Positions 36,101 through 48,100 of a stretch of 64,000 bases of DNA are shown piece by piece. Numbering within the stretch: position 1 is the first letter of the stretch; every line of letters starts with the position of its first letter. The position numbers were made by a program, and so were the translations under genes. The notes under the pieces were generated by a model. That model worked only from the letters and a program-made list of their open reading frames with translations, was not told the DNA's origin and made no database searches. This DNA comes from Rhynochetos jubatus (lineage: Eukaryota > Chordata > Aves > Eurypygiformes > Rhynochetidae), in contig CM050676.1 in NCBI GenBank assembly GCA_027574665.1, positions 1,540,157 through 1,604,156 on the forward strand, read 5' to 3'.

Positions 36101-39100
36101 CCCCTTCTAATGTTGCTCTTCTGGGCGTTCAGAAAAGATTCAGCACCAATAGGTGTGTTTCTTTACAGCTTGAGGCCCCAAGGTGTCACAGTTTTAACCT
36201 GTTCTGCAGAGCCGGGAAGGCTGGCGGTTTTTTCTTCCAAATTGAAAAAAGCTGAAATTCCCGCATAAACGCAGGACTGCCAAAACATTCCGATAACAAG
36301 CCCTGTTAGACAACGAAAGACCTGCAGCAAAACTGCAAGAACGAAGACCAGCATCCACTGTTTCAGCGGACCTTTCCCAAGGCGCAGGGTGAAGAAAAAG
36401 GCTTTTGATCCAACAGAAACGGTTTGAGGATGAAACCAGAAGGATTATCCAGGAGAAAACAGCTAGTAACTCACAGCGGAACGTTGATTTGACGGCAGGT
36501 TCCCTTCAGTGCCTCCACTGGGAAGCTGGGGCCGCTCGCATCCGTCAGGCTGTTGCTTGGCGGGGACGTAAGCCTCGGGTGACTGTGGTGGCCATCAGGT
36601 CTTTGCGCTGGATTAGGCGTCAGCCAAAACTGGGACCATGATCTGACTGGTTACCCACTGGTCTCCTGCAAAAACCTCACTTTACACAAAACCACATCCA
36701 GGAGCAAAAGGCCAATGTTCTAGAAGCGCCCTTACATCCGCGTAGCTGTATGTTTCCCCCACCTAGAGTCCCAGCTCTTCAAATTTCTAATATAACTGAC
36801 TTTCCCCGTTGTCTTGACGCCCCGCTGCCACCTCCCCAAGCAGCCAGACAGCCCGCTGGCACCCCGAAAGAGCACGGCAAGACCATCGGGTGCGTTTCTG
36901 GCTGTCAAGTCTCAGTCCACGATTGTTAGTTCAAAGAACAGAGGGTTCTTTTACAGCATCTCGAGTCAGAACAACATCTCCCAGCGTGTTTCTCCCTTCT
37001 GTTGATGTGGTTTTTTCCAGTGCAGAGGCTGCAGTGTGGTGCGCACGTCTGAAACAGGGCCCGGCTGCAGCTGCCCTATGGATTCAGGGTAGAGGAAGGG
37101 AGAACACTGCAGAGCTCGTGTCCCCTCCCGTAGCCAAACTGAGGTCACATAAAGCACCAGGTGATGTTACTGTAGGAGCACAGAGCTACTACTCCTTTAG
37201 TTGCCATTCTCCTGTCCACCTCTCAGCAAATAATGTTCTTGGCCAGTCCTACTATTTTTTTCCCCACTCCCAGTCAGGTTTTTCACCTTTTCTACGTGCT
37301 GGTTTTTGGCTGGTTTGCCCACCAGCATTTCTGAGCTGGCGCTTGGGCGAGGGCAGATGCTGTCTCACCGCTACGGCAGCTGTACGGCTCCTGGTTTATT
37401 AGCTCCTCTGCCTCGGCTGTGGGTCACGGGGCATTGCCATTTCGGGTGGACTCAGCTGGAATAGTGTCACTGGAATGCCACCAGTGCCATGCAGGTGCAG
37501 GGAGAAGTGTAGCAAGAATCGCAAGGAAAATGGAAGGGGATGAAGTTCCCGCAGGTTTAGTTATCTAGGGAGTCACGAGAAAGGGAACCCAGGAAATTTG
37601 GCCTGTAAAAAATACAGGCTGAAATAAAAAATTTCAGCCAATTCCAGTAATGTCAGTCAGGACTGTGGAACGGGGCAAAAGCCTTGGATGAAGCGCTTTT
37701 AACCCTTTATCCGTGGTGGATCCAAGCGGGCGCTGTGTGTGGGTGCCTCGTGGAGAGCTGTGCATGGGCTCTGGGGGGGTGCAGCCCCCTGCCCTGTCTT
37801 CCTGGTGGGGGGAGGGAGGCATCATCTGCACATCCCTCTTGCTCAGGTTGTTCCTGGAGGCCCCCGCGGGGCTGGGTCAGGGTGGAAGCATGTTCTGTGC
37901 GTGCGTGAGCCTACGTGCTCGCCCGTTGCTGTCGTGTGTCTGCATCTGCCTCTCTGCCAGGGACCAGCGGCACGTGGAGATGCTTCGGTCCCAAGTGTGT
38001 CTGTACGTGGCGGAGTGGAGGGGGTGGAGGTAGCTTGCTTACCTGGGTGGGAGCTATCTCTGAGCCAAGGGGGGCAGGGAAGGGGCCGGGGGGCTTTGCC
38101 GGCAGTGTGAGCGTGCAGCGTGCCATCCGTTCCCGCCCTACGTACACGCCACCACCCCTGCAGCCTGCTCGGCTGCTGTAGCTCCAAGACCTGTTGTTTT
38201 TCAGGTCACTGCACTCTCAAACAGATAGCAGCTTCCTTGCTATTTTCCCTGACGTGCGTCACGTTGCATTGGTTTTGTTTGAAGCCAGCCCCTCCGATCC
38301 TGTCACTGGCAATAAGGAATCCTCTCTCGGTGCTCTTCCCAAGCCATATCGTGACACGTTCCTTCCTATGGGTCCTGTCTCCCTGGGCATGTTTGGGGCA
38401 GTGGGGGAGGGTTAGCTCTGTAGCTGGCACAACTATCTCCTTGCAAAAATGGAGACTGGGCTGGCATTTAGGCTGGGATTGAACGTTTTGGTATGATGTA
38501 GCCGTTCACAGCAGTCTGTGGAGGATGTTGCCCGAGCCACTGCTGGGTTTGTGCTGGCCTGGGTGTCATCAGGCTGTCTGACGGGCTCCTGGGGGTACTG
38601 ATGCAGGTAGAGGAGGGGAGAAAGCACTGTGCACCGTTCTTCCCACCTCCACGCCTGGCCATCCCGACAAAACCCGGTGGAGGAACCCAGAAGGACCCTG
38701 AGCTCAAAGTCCTGGATATGCTGGCCAGCTGTCCAGCCCCCCACCAGTGTGACACGGGTACAAAGTGTCCTCGGAGAGGGGAGGAGTGGGCTCCAGGGAG
38801 CTGTTTGTTGGCCCTCACCCAGCTCTCTTGCATGTGGCTGGTCCAGTGTGAAGCAAACTGGGACCCTGGGTGCCAGGGTTTATTCCAGGCCTTAGAGGAC
38901 AGCTTGGTAGCCATCGTGGTTAGAGTTGGGGTAGGGGAGGGCAGATAGAAGCTAAGATGTTTGGTTACAGAGCAGCTGTGGAAACAGTGATCTTGGAGAG
39001 AAGGAAGAGGAGAGAGAGGCCAAGGGTCCTGGAATTCACTCACCCTGCATGGGTTGGTGTCTGTGTTTCCTGAGGTCCCTCTTGGACATCACGTCCTGCT

Positions 39101-42100
39101 CCGTAAGGGGATAACTGCCCAGGCAGTTTATCTTATTGCCGTTGGTGTTGGGTCATTCAACAGAAAGATCTAATGAATAGAAGGAAACTATTTCGTTTTC
39201 CTATGGGAAGGATAGGACAGGGAAAGCCACGGAAACCTTTGCAGGTGTGAGGAGCTCGGAAGGACCCTGCGCACTCACCCCTGGAAGCATTTTGGCCAAC
39301 AACAGGTTATTTCCATGCCAGGCATGTTCTCCACGCTGGGCTGTTCGGTGCGTAAGTGTCCCTGTGCTCCTGCTTTGGACTGTGAGCCTCACAGAAGGTT
39401 GATGTTTCTGTTTGCCCCTAGGGGACAGGAAGCTCTTTGTGGGCATGTTAAATAAGCAGCAGTCTGAGGATGACGTGCTCCGGCTCTTTGAACCGTTTGG
39501 GGTCATTGATGAATGTACGGTGCTCCGCGGACCTGATGGTAACAGCAAAGGTGTGAACCCCTCTTCGTGTCGTGCCCTTTCTCCCCGCTCTTCAGATAGT
39601 GCTCACCAGCCCACCACCCCTGCCCCCTTTCCACTGGGGCACTTATTCCCCCCCAACCCTTATGGGAGCCCACGTCACAGCTGGGCACAGGGAGCAGTTG
39701 TCTGCTGCGAGGACAGACTGGGGGAGAGGAGGGGAGCAGAGGACGAGCAGCTGAGTTACCAGGATCACTCAGGAGCCTCTTGGCTCAGTCCGGGTCCGCG
39801 GTTTGAAACATCCGTACCCACGCCGAGGAGCGCGTAGAGGATTTGGGGGAGAGGTAGTCAGGGGCAAGGGTGGAGATGGTGACATCGACTACAGGGTGTA
39901 TCACTGAAGTAACCGTTTGAGACCCTTCCCGTCTTTTCCAGGATAGAGGGCTTGACATGAGTCATCCTTTTGTTCCCTGCTTTCTTGGGGTGGCTTTCCT
40001 TTGCTCTACCTGAGATGCAGCTACTGTCTCTTGTGTGATGATGCGAGGGGCCTTCTCACAGCACTCCTGTCACTGCATCTCCTGTGCTCTTTCTGTCCCT
40101 TTCCAGGCTGTGCTTTTGTAAAGTTCTCATCTCACACAGAGGCTCAGGCAGCAATCCACGCCCTCCATGGCAGCCAGACAATGCCCGTGAGTATAAGGCC
40201 AGGGTACCTACCCTCTCCCTATTCCTCTTCCCACCACCCTGTTGCAGGGACCTTCCCTCACTGTCCACAACCATGACAGGTTCAGCTGCAGTTTCCAGCT
40301 TGTGGGAGCTGGGGGGGGCGTGTGTGCACGTCTGGTCTTTGGGAACCATCCTGTCTCCTGGGCTGGTGTGTGTACCTGTGTCCGTCCCAGACTGGGAGTG
40401 ACAGCACTTACAGCTAGAAGGGCTAAATGAAAGAGAGCCAAGGGCCAGGCCATGAATTTGTCGTGGAGACAGCTACCTGGAGTAGTTCAGGAGCGAGCAG
40501 GGTGTGAGCTGACCCTTCAGCCATTGTGAGCAGTCAGGACCCCAGTGCCTGAGCATACCCCTGCCTTCTCCTATTTAAGTAGCAGAGGAGGCCTGTGGGG
40601 CAGGCGAGGTGTGGGTGAGGACACTGCACAGTGTGGGGCTGTGTAGCTGCTGCGGTGCCCTCCTGGGCAAGCGGAGCTGCGGCTGGAATCTTACCTCTCA
40701 ATCGCCAGCCTGGATTGGGGCAGGGCAGTGCGTTGCTGCAGCAGGAGTATTTCCAGGAACGGCTCTGCCTGTCCAGCCCAGCTCACCGTAGTGGAAGGAT
40801 GATGCCTGTGGCTAACAGAGTCCTGGCTGGTCCTGGCTGTGCCATCACCAGCCAGGGATGCGTGCACCCGCTTGTGCAAGGCCCAGGGTGCGAGGGCAAG
40901 GGCGGGAGAGGGAAGGGTTGGACGGACGGATGGATGGGGAAGGGCACGGCCCAGGTTCCAGGCAGCTCCCAAGCACTTTCACACCAATATTTGCTCTTCT
41001 GCTCCTCTTCCCACTCCTCTCTGCTGCCTGTTCTGCCCCATCCCGCCTTGCCTGACTGCTGACTCTGTGGCTGTCCCACGGCCTCTTCTCCCCCTGCCTC
41101 CTCTCTCTGTCTCCTCTCTCTGTGCCTAGGGAGCCTCCTCCAGTCTAGTGGTGAAGTTTGCTGACACAGATAAGGAGAGGACCCTCCGTCGTATGCAGCA
41201 AATGGTGGGGCAGCTGGGGATACTCACTCCATCTCTCACCTTGCCGTTCAGCCCATACAGCGCCTATGCGCAGGCTGTGAGTATCGCGCGTGTGTGTGTG
41301 GGGAAAGGCTGCCCTCCTGGCTCCGGGGCAGCACCGTGGGGCCGGGAGCCCACCAGCGGGTCTCTAACAAATGCGTGAAAGCTTCCCGGTGCCTGGGAGC
41401 TGTTCCTGGCTTCAGTTTCTCCAGTCAGCACCCTAGTCGTTGGCATTTCTCTCCTGGAAGGGGTGACAGGAGGGAGCTGGGATCTTCTCAAAGTCAGGCT
41501 GGATTTCTCTGGTGGGGTGTAGAGTGGCAGAGGTGTCTGGGAATGGGTCAAGCATGACCCAGTGTCTTTCTGTCTTGTTTTGAGGACAGCTCAGAGCCAT
41601 GATTCCTGGTGGCGTCTGCCAGACATGGCAGTCTGCCAGCTTGTGAGCTCTTCCCCTGGGTCTGTGGCACGGATGTGTCTCTGGTTTTGGAGCACCATGA
41701 GAGCCCTGGGCCCAGCTTCACGTGTGTATTCCTCTGCTGAAAGTCTCCAGAGGGCCCCAATCCCCCCAGGGCTCTCTGTGGCTGCAGGGTGTGCGGGATG
41801 CTGGAGAGGGAGCAGTGGGGAGCAGAGGGTCAGAGGTGTTTCAGAAGCCTGGCCTCCTTTGGCAAGACTGGCCATGCTTTGGATCTTGGTGAGAGGCACT
41901 CATTGTCTTGGAGCGATGGTGGTGATTGTCACTGATGCTTGAGGTAGGTCCCGAACTCAGCAAGTCCCTGATCAGCTGTGGTGGAGCATCTTCTGGATGT
42001 TCTTGGTGACTGTCACTCTCAGGTCTCTGCTACCGAGTATAAAGCCCGTGGAAGGAGGCTGAGAAATTGCTCGAGGCATGAGAGGTGCTTGTGTCAGAGA

Positions 42101-45100
42101 ACTCAGAAGGAGATGCTGTTACTGAAAGTCATTGTCCGAGGCTGCCAATAAGCCTGTCCTCGTGTGTGGACACCTCTGTCACCTCTGGCTTCAGTGGCTG
42201 TTTGGTGTGTCTCCCTTCCATCTACATGACAGAAGGAACTGTTTCTCAGTTGTTGGCAGTTTCAGAGAATCTCCAGAAACTGCTAAATGCCATTTAAGTG
42301 TCTGGCAAGAGCATGGAGTAGGAACAGAAAAGAGGCGATATCCACGGGGCTCCATCCTGTTGGGGAAATTTGGGAACCAAACGTAGAATTTGTCCGGCAC
42401 AGATTGATTCTTCATGTGTAGTGAGGCTGAGCACGGCTCTGCCATTCCAAGCACCAAGGCTCCCAGCGGAAGAAGGGTTTGGAGGGGAGAACCCTTTCTG
42501 ATGAGACACCATCTCTTGCCAGGACCAGTCGTTTCTATTCAGCCCCGTAATCCACCCGCCAGCTCTGTCTGAGGCCTCAGGTTTTCCTGTGGGTCAGCTA
42601 TGAGAGAGTAATCCCGGTGTTGCCTTCTGCTGTTACGGTGCTGCCTTGGGCACAGCATGAGGGCGACGGAGGCAGGAATGGACCACGCAGGGAGGTTGGG
42701 ATGGCAGGAAGGACTTTGCTAGCTTATGGCCAGGATGTGTACGGAAGGAGAGTGGCGAGACCTTGTAGACTCGGTCTTTAAGTGCCCTCCAGTCTTCAGG
42801 AACTCCTGCTGATGACAGGACAGGCCCAGGCTGTGCTCCCTGCTTATCTGCATCTTCCTCCTCCTCAGCTGTGTCTGTACATTTGTTGCTTTGACTCTTC
42901 ACTGCCCATCCTGCTCTGTGACTTTCCCCTTGATTCAAGACTCAGCCTGTCTCTTACTTTTTAAGGTTTTTTTCTTCTTTGGTTCTCTCTTCTTTCTGAG
43001 GCACTTACCTCATACCTGACCGTTTCTTCTCTTGTGTCATCCCAACCTTTGGCCTCCCTTCTCCCGGAAGATCGATCCTAGCCAGTTGTCATACACATAC
43101 AGTGTCCCCATCGAGAGTATCAACCCTTTGAAATGCCATCTGATACCTCTGGAAGTGGGGACAGAGGGGTTTCCTTGCTGAATCTCCTCAGAGCACCTCT
43201 GCCATGGGCAGCTCCTGGGCGCTGGGACCTCTGGAAGCCAGGGCTCAAGGGACCTCCACCATGGTTCATGCTTGCCTGAGGCAGGGCTTGGGCTCGTAGA
43301 TGCTGCACCCAAGGTTACTCACAGGCCCGGGAGGTGCAGGTAACAATCAGGCTGAGAGGAGCAAGAGCTGCCGGGGTGAGCTGGTGCATCGCGGGCATTG
43401 GTTCGGACATTCCCGACTTAATACGCCGACAGTTTTCTCTCCCTGTCCCCGTGGGATCTGCTGCCTCACCAAGCTGAAGCAGTCCCTGGAGTCCCTGGCC
43501 TAGGAAGAAGTTTGGAGCCCGGGTTGTTTGGGTTTTTGTTTGGTTTTGGGTTGGTTTTTTTTAGTTGGATGTTTTAAATGATATTAATTGCATTTTCCTT
43601 TAAAAGCTAGCTCAATTAAACATGAAATAATCAAGAACTATGTTAGGTCTAAAGTTATTCTGGTCTATTCAAGTATACAAAATGTTAAAAAGCCCAACAG
43701 TACACGTTAGGTGATACAGTTTGTAAGAAAAATTCTCATCCTTTTCTGGGAAGAAGGACTGGCTAAGCACCTGGAAGCAGTTTATTTCAGTGCTTAAACC
43801 AGGTTTTGATCCCAGGTGCCTCTTGCTGCAAGTGAAAAGGGAGTATTTCCTTCATTTCAGTTTATTCAACAAATTGAATTCAGTGATGAGTTCAGATGGA
43901 ATCAGGGAACCGATTGCGTGCTGAAAAAATAATAACCTGTCAATACAAAAGAGGCCTCAAGTCTTAAAAAAGCAGCCAGTGCAATTAACTGCTTATAATG
44001 CTTGAATATTTCTTGTATTTCATTAATCAGTTCTAAACACAAACCATAGTTTGTTCACACACCCCCCCTTTTCTTTCTGTTCTTATGGTTCGTTATGGTA
44101 ATTTTTATTTAAGCAGTGAAAACCATTTCAGAACGCTACTTTGGGGCACGTGCAGTCAGACACAGGTCATGTTCCAGCCAGAGCCGGGCACAGAACAGGC
44201 GTTAATGAGAAAAAAGAAAATCGATACTCAGCTAGTGAATAAGAAACGCATTGGTTCCCGCACCCTCGCACGGGGACAGAGCGCAGCCGGGACTAGGAAG
44301 ACGTGCGGGCTGCTTGCCACAGGGACACCTTAGCTGTAACCCTGGCTCAGGGCGAGCGGCTCCCGCTGACGAGTCCTGCTTCAGGGGAATCGCTCCGCAG
44401 GCAGCGCGGCGGCGAAGAGCTGAGGATTCCAGGGCGTTTGCTTTCTGAAGTGAAGCGGTAGCGAACCGTCAGTCAGCCCTGCCTGCAGAGACCCTCACCA
44501 CGCTCCGTGGTGGCCCTCCTCTGCCCCGAAAAGAGCTCTCCCCTCTCCCAACGCTGCCGTGGAGCTACTTCCACCCCAGCTGCTTTGCTTTTGTGCCAGC
44601 TGACAGCGACGCCGTGGAATTAGGCAATCCCTCTTCTTTTTATGCAACAGCAATAATCGGCGTCTGTGCGGAGAAACTAAGAGAAGGTTTAGCTGGCCGT
44701 GAACTTTTCAGTTACCCGATTCTCCAGCTGAGACCCGGGCCAGCCTGGCGTGCTGACAGCCGTTGGTGGATGGGGCACGTCCTGGAGCGGTGTGTATTTC
44801 TCTTGCAGACAGTGGGACACGGTTGTAGTTCATGTAAGGCGCATTTCTGTCTTTCTTGGGTTTTGCCACGTGCCACCCTCCCAGCTCCCGTGGAATTGTG
44901 GTGTTTCCGGAGAGCCGTGCCTCCCCGTGCTTGATGGTGAAGGCGAGGCTCGTGAAGGGCCTAGGTAATTCTGCATCCAGAACCAACTCTTTGTTGCCAC
45001 GGCACTGTGCGCAGGCCGATTTAATCTCATGCTCCAGAGCACCAACTGATGGCCAAATAGGACCAGAAGGATGTTTTTTCTTCTTCCTCCCATCCCTCCT

Positions 45101-48100
45101 CCCAACCTTGTGTCCCCCCCACCTGCATCTTCCCGCGCTGTGCATCTCTGCGCAGTCGGGCGCGTTACGGGGCCGCGGGGAGCTGCCACCCCCAGCCCCG
45201 GGACACGGGCCACTGCCGGGGGAAGGTGGATCGTGGGGCAGAGCTCGTGTCAAAGCCAGGCCTAGGAGCTGGGCCTGGGCGGGCGGCTGGGTGTACAGCG
45301 AGGTGCGTGTGCCGCAGTGAGCTCCAGCGTGGTCTCCGTGTGGAGGCTGGGCAGAAGGAGAGGGATTCGGACCCCGTTCCTCAAGGCAAAGCTGTGTGGC
45401 TGGGCACCCGGCTGTGCCGGCAGCGCTCCGGGAAGGGGCTGTCGCTGTGCCTGGCAGAGCCTGGGGCCTGCGGGGAGGTGCTGGGTGCCAGGAGCCCGCC
45501 CGTGTCCCTCGGCTGCGGGCAGAAGCCTGTGCCCCGCGCTCCGGGGGCTTCCACCCACGGCCGGAGCCAGGCCGCCGACCCGCCTGGGCAGGGGCAGGAC
45601 CGCCGGGAGCTGCGGGCCCACCTCGGGCGGCCGCAGGACAGCGACTCCGCCGCCGCCCGCCCCGGCAGCTCCGGGACAGGCAGCGGGAGCCCGGCGACCC
45701 CCCGTGGCGGCCGGGGGAGATGACGAGGCCGCAGCTCCGGCCCGTCCCCGGCCACAGGCAGCGGCGGGGGAAGGCGGAGGCCGAGCTGGCCTGCACAGCC
45801 GCCCCGGCGGCGGCGGGGCCCTGATGGCGGGAGGCCTGGAGCGAGCACCCTGGGCAGCATGGGGCCCTGACTGCCTGGTCCTGCCTTACAGCTGATGCAG
45901 CAGCAGACGACAGTTCTCTCCACCTCCCACGGCAGCTACCTGAGCCCAGGCGTCGCCTTTTCCCCTTGCCACATCCAGCAGATCGGTGCCGTCAGTCTCA
46001 ACGGGCTGCCAGCCGCTCCTATTGCACCAGCATCAGGTGAGGGCCTGGTGTGGGCCAGGGCGCAGCCCACAGCCTCCCGCCCCAGCGCAGCACGGTGCTC
46101 GTACAGGTACAGCAGCCCCCGCAGCCCTCGGGGCTCGCCGTCTGGATTAGGCCAGCCTTTCCGACGGTGCGGGCAGCGAGCACAGCGGTCCCCGCTTGGG
46201 CGCAAATCGCCACAACCTCCCCGACACCCTCGCGTCTTCAGTGCACGTTCTTTTGCCCTGCTGCTGCTCCTCTCTGCTGCCCGTTTTCCCTTTGCTATGG
46301 CAGAGGAGGACCAGGTTCCCAGGACTGCACGACTCCGAGTACAGCAGTGCTGTTACTGATCATCCCACAGTAATATCGGCAGTGATGGCTGCTGGGTTTG
46401 AGCACCTGCCGAGAGCAGGGCTGGATCATGTGAGCTGCTGTACAAACCTGGGTTAAAAACGTCCCATCCCAAAACTCTGACAGCAGCCCGGACTAGCAAC
46501 GCTGCGCACGCTCTTCTCGCTGGTGCTGCCTCAAATTTTGTGGAGGCTCCGGCACTGGTCTGTCACCTCCACGTGCCAGCCAGAGGAGAGAATGGCTTCG
46601 TACGCAGCAGTCTTGCCAGGCAGGTGGAAGGAGGGAGCACAGGCTTTGCAGGACCTCGACTCTCATGGGACGTGCTCTCTTCTTGCTCTACAGGGCTACA
46701 TTCACCGCCTCTCCTGGGAACAGCGGCCGTGCCAGGACTGGTGGCACCCATTTCAAATGGATTCACTGGAGTGGTACCATTCCCCAATGGGCATCCAGCC
46801 TTGGAAACAGTTTACACCAATGGCCTTGTGCCATACTCGGGTATGGAGAGCAGAAAAAACCAAAAACCAAACATCCAGACACCTCAGGAACTTCAATTAG
46901 CTCCTCTTGTCTGGATTCCCCACACAGAACACTTTTTCTAGCTCCCTACCAGCCAGGCACTCAGACTCACTTGATAGGGGGTGGGGAGGTGGGGGAAGAG
47001 GGACGGATTGCATGAGTGATTCCCTTTGCTGTGCTTCTGATTCTGTTGTTCTCTGCAGCCCAGAGCCCTTCAGTAGCAGAGACTTTGCACCCAGCCTTCA
47101 CAGGAGTTCAGCAGTATGCAGGTACCAGCTTCCCTTGTCTCCCTCAGGCCCTTGTGTGGCTGACCAGATCCTCAGGTAAACGGTTTGTTCTGTCTCCTTG
47201 GACTACAGCTCTTTATCCAACCACCACCATCACCCCCATTGCTCAGAGCATCCCTCAGCCACCTCCCATCCTGCAGCAGCAGCAACGAGAAGGTGAGGAT
47301 CAGGGTGGGAATGTGTGTGTCTGGGGTGCGGGAGGGGGTTTGTGTAGCTCGTCTGCACCCCAGACCCGCTGGAGGGGAGACGGCACTAACCTTTATCCGT
47401 TCTGATCTGTAATATTGGAGCTGGGTCACAGAATCAGCCACGTCTCTGCAGGGGGTGGACTAGAAGGGTTCAGAGGTTGGTTGTCATGCACACTTTCTGA
47501 GCTCACCCCTGGCCAGATGCTGCCACATACAGGAGGGACAGAAAGCACCAGAACACCAAGCTTTTGACATCAGAGGTTGTAGTTGGCACCTTCCCTGTGC
47601 AGGGGAGGGAAAAGAGCACTTCCTCCCCACCTTTTCTGATGCCAGAACCACACTGGTACCAGTCAAACCCGCCTCTCCAATGCACTGGCCTCTCTTCAGC
47701 GTTCCTAGGCTCACAGGTTTGGTTTTCAGCTTATTTCAAAGCTGGCCTGGACAGAATTTGGGGGCAGAGGCATTCTCTGTCTGCTCCTGTTTTGTACAGC
47801 AGGTGTCAGCAAGGGAACAGGCTCACAGGCACCAAGTGAGGGAGTGGGCAGGACCACCACCCCATAAATTGGATGTGTGGCCATCCAGATTTGCAGATGA
47901 GGCCGTGGTGGATGGGCTGAAGGCAACCACGGCATAGCTGTGGGCAGGGAATGCTAGAGCAGCAGCTTTCACCCAGCAGTCTGCGGCTCTCCTGGGACTG
48001 GGAGAGCTATGAACAAGGAGCTGTCACCTCAGCTAGTTTTTTTGCAGTGAAACAGCACCCAGATGCTCACAGAGCTGCTCTGTCCGGCACCCCGCATGGG

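Noticed and set aside
44708..45796. 362-codon open frame on the minus strand
   Set aside because: It lies in the GC-rich block before CELF5 exon 7, has low-complexity Pro/Arg/Gly composition, overlaps equally long frames on the other strand and shows no domain.
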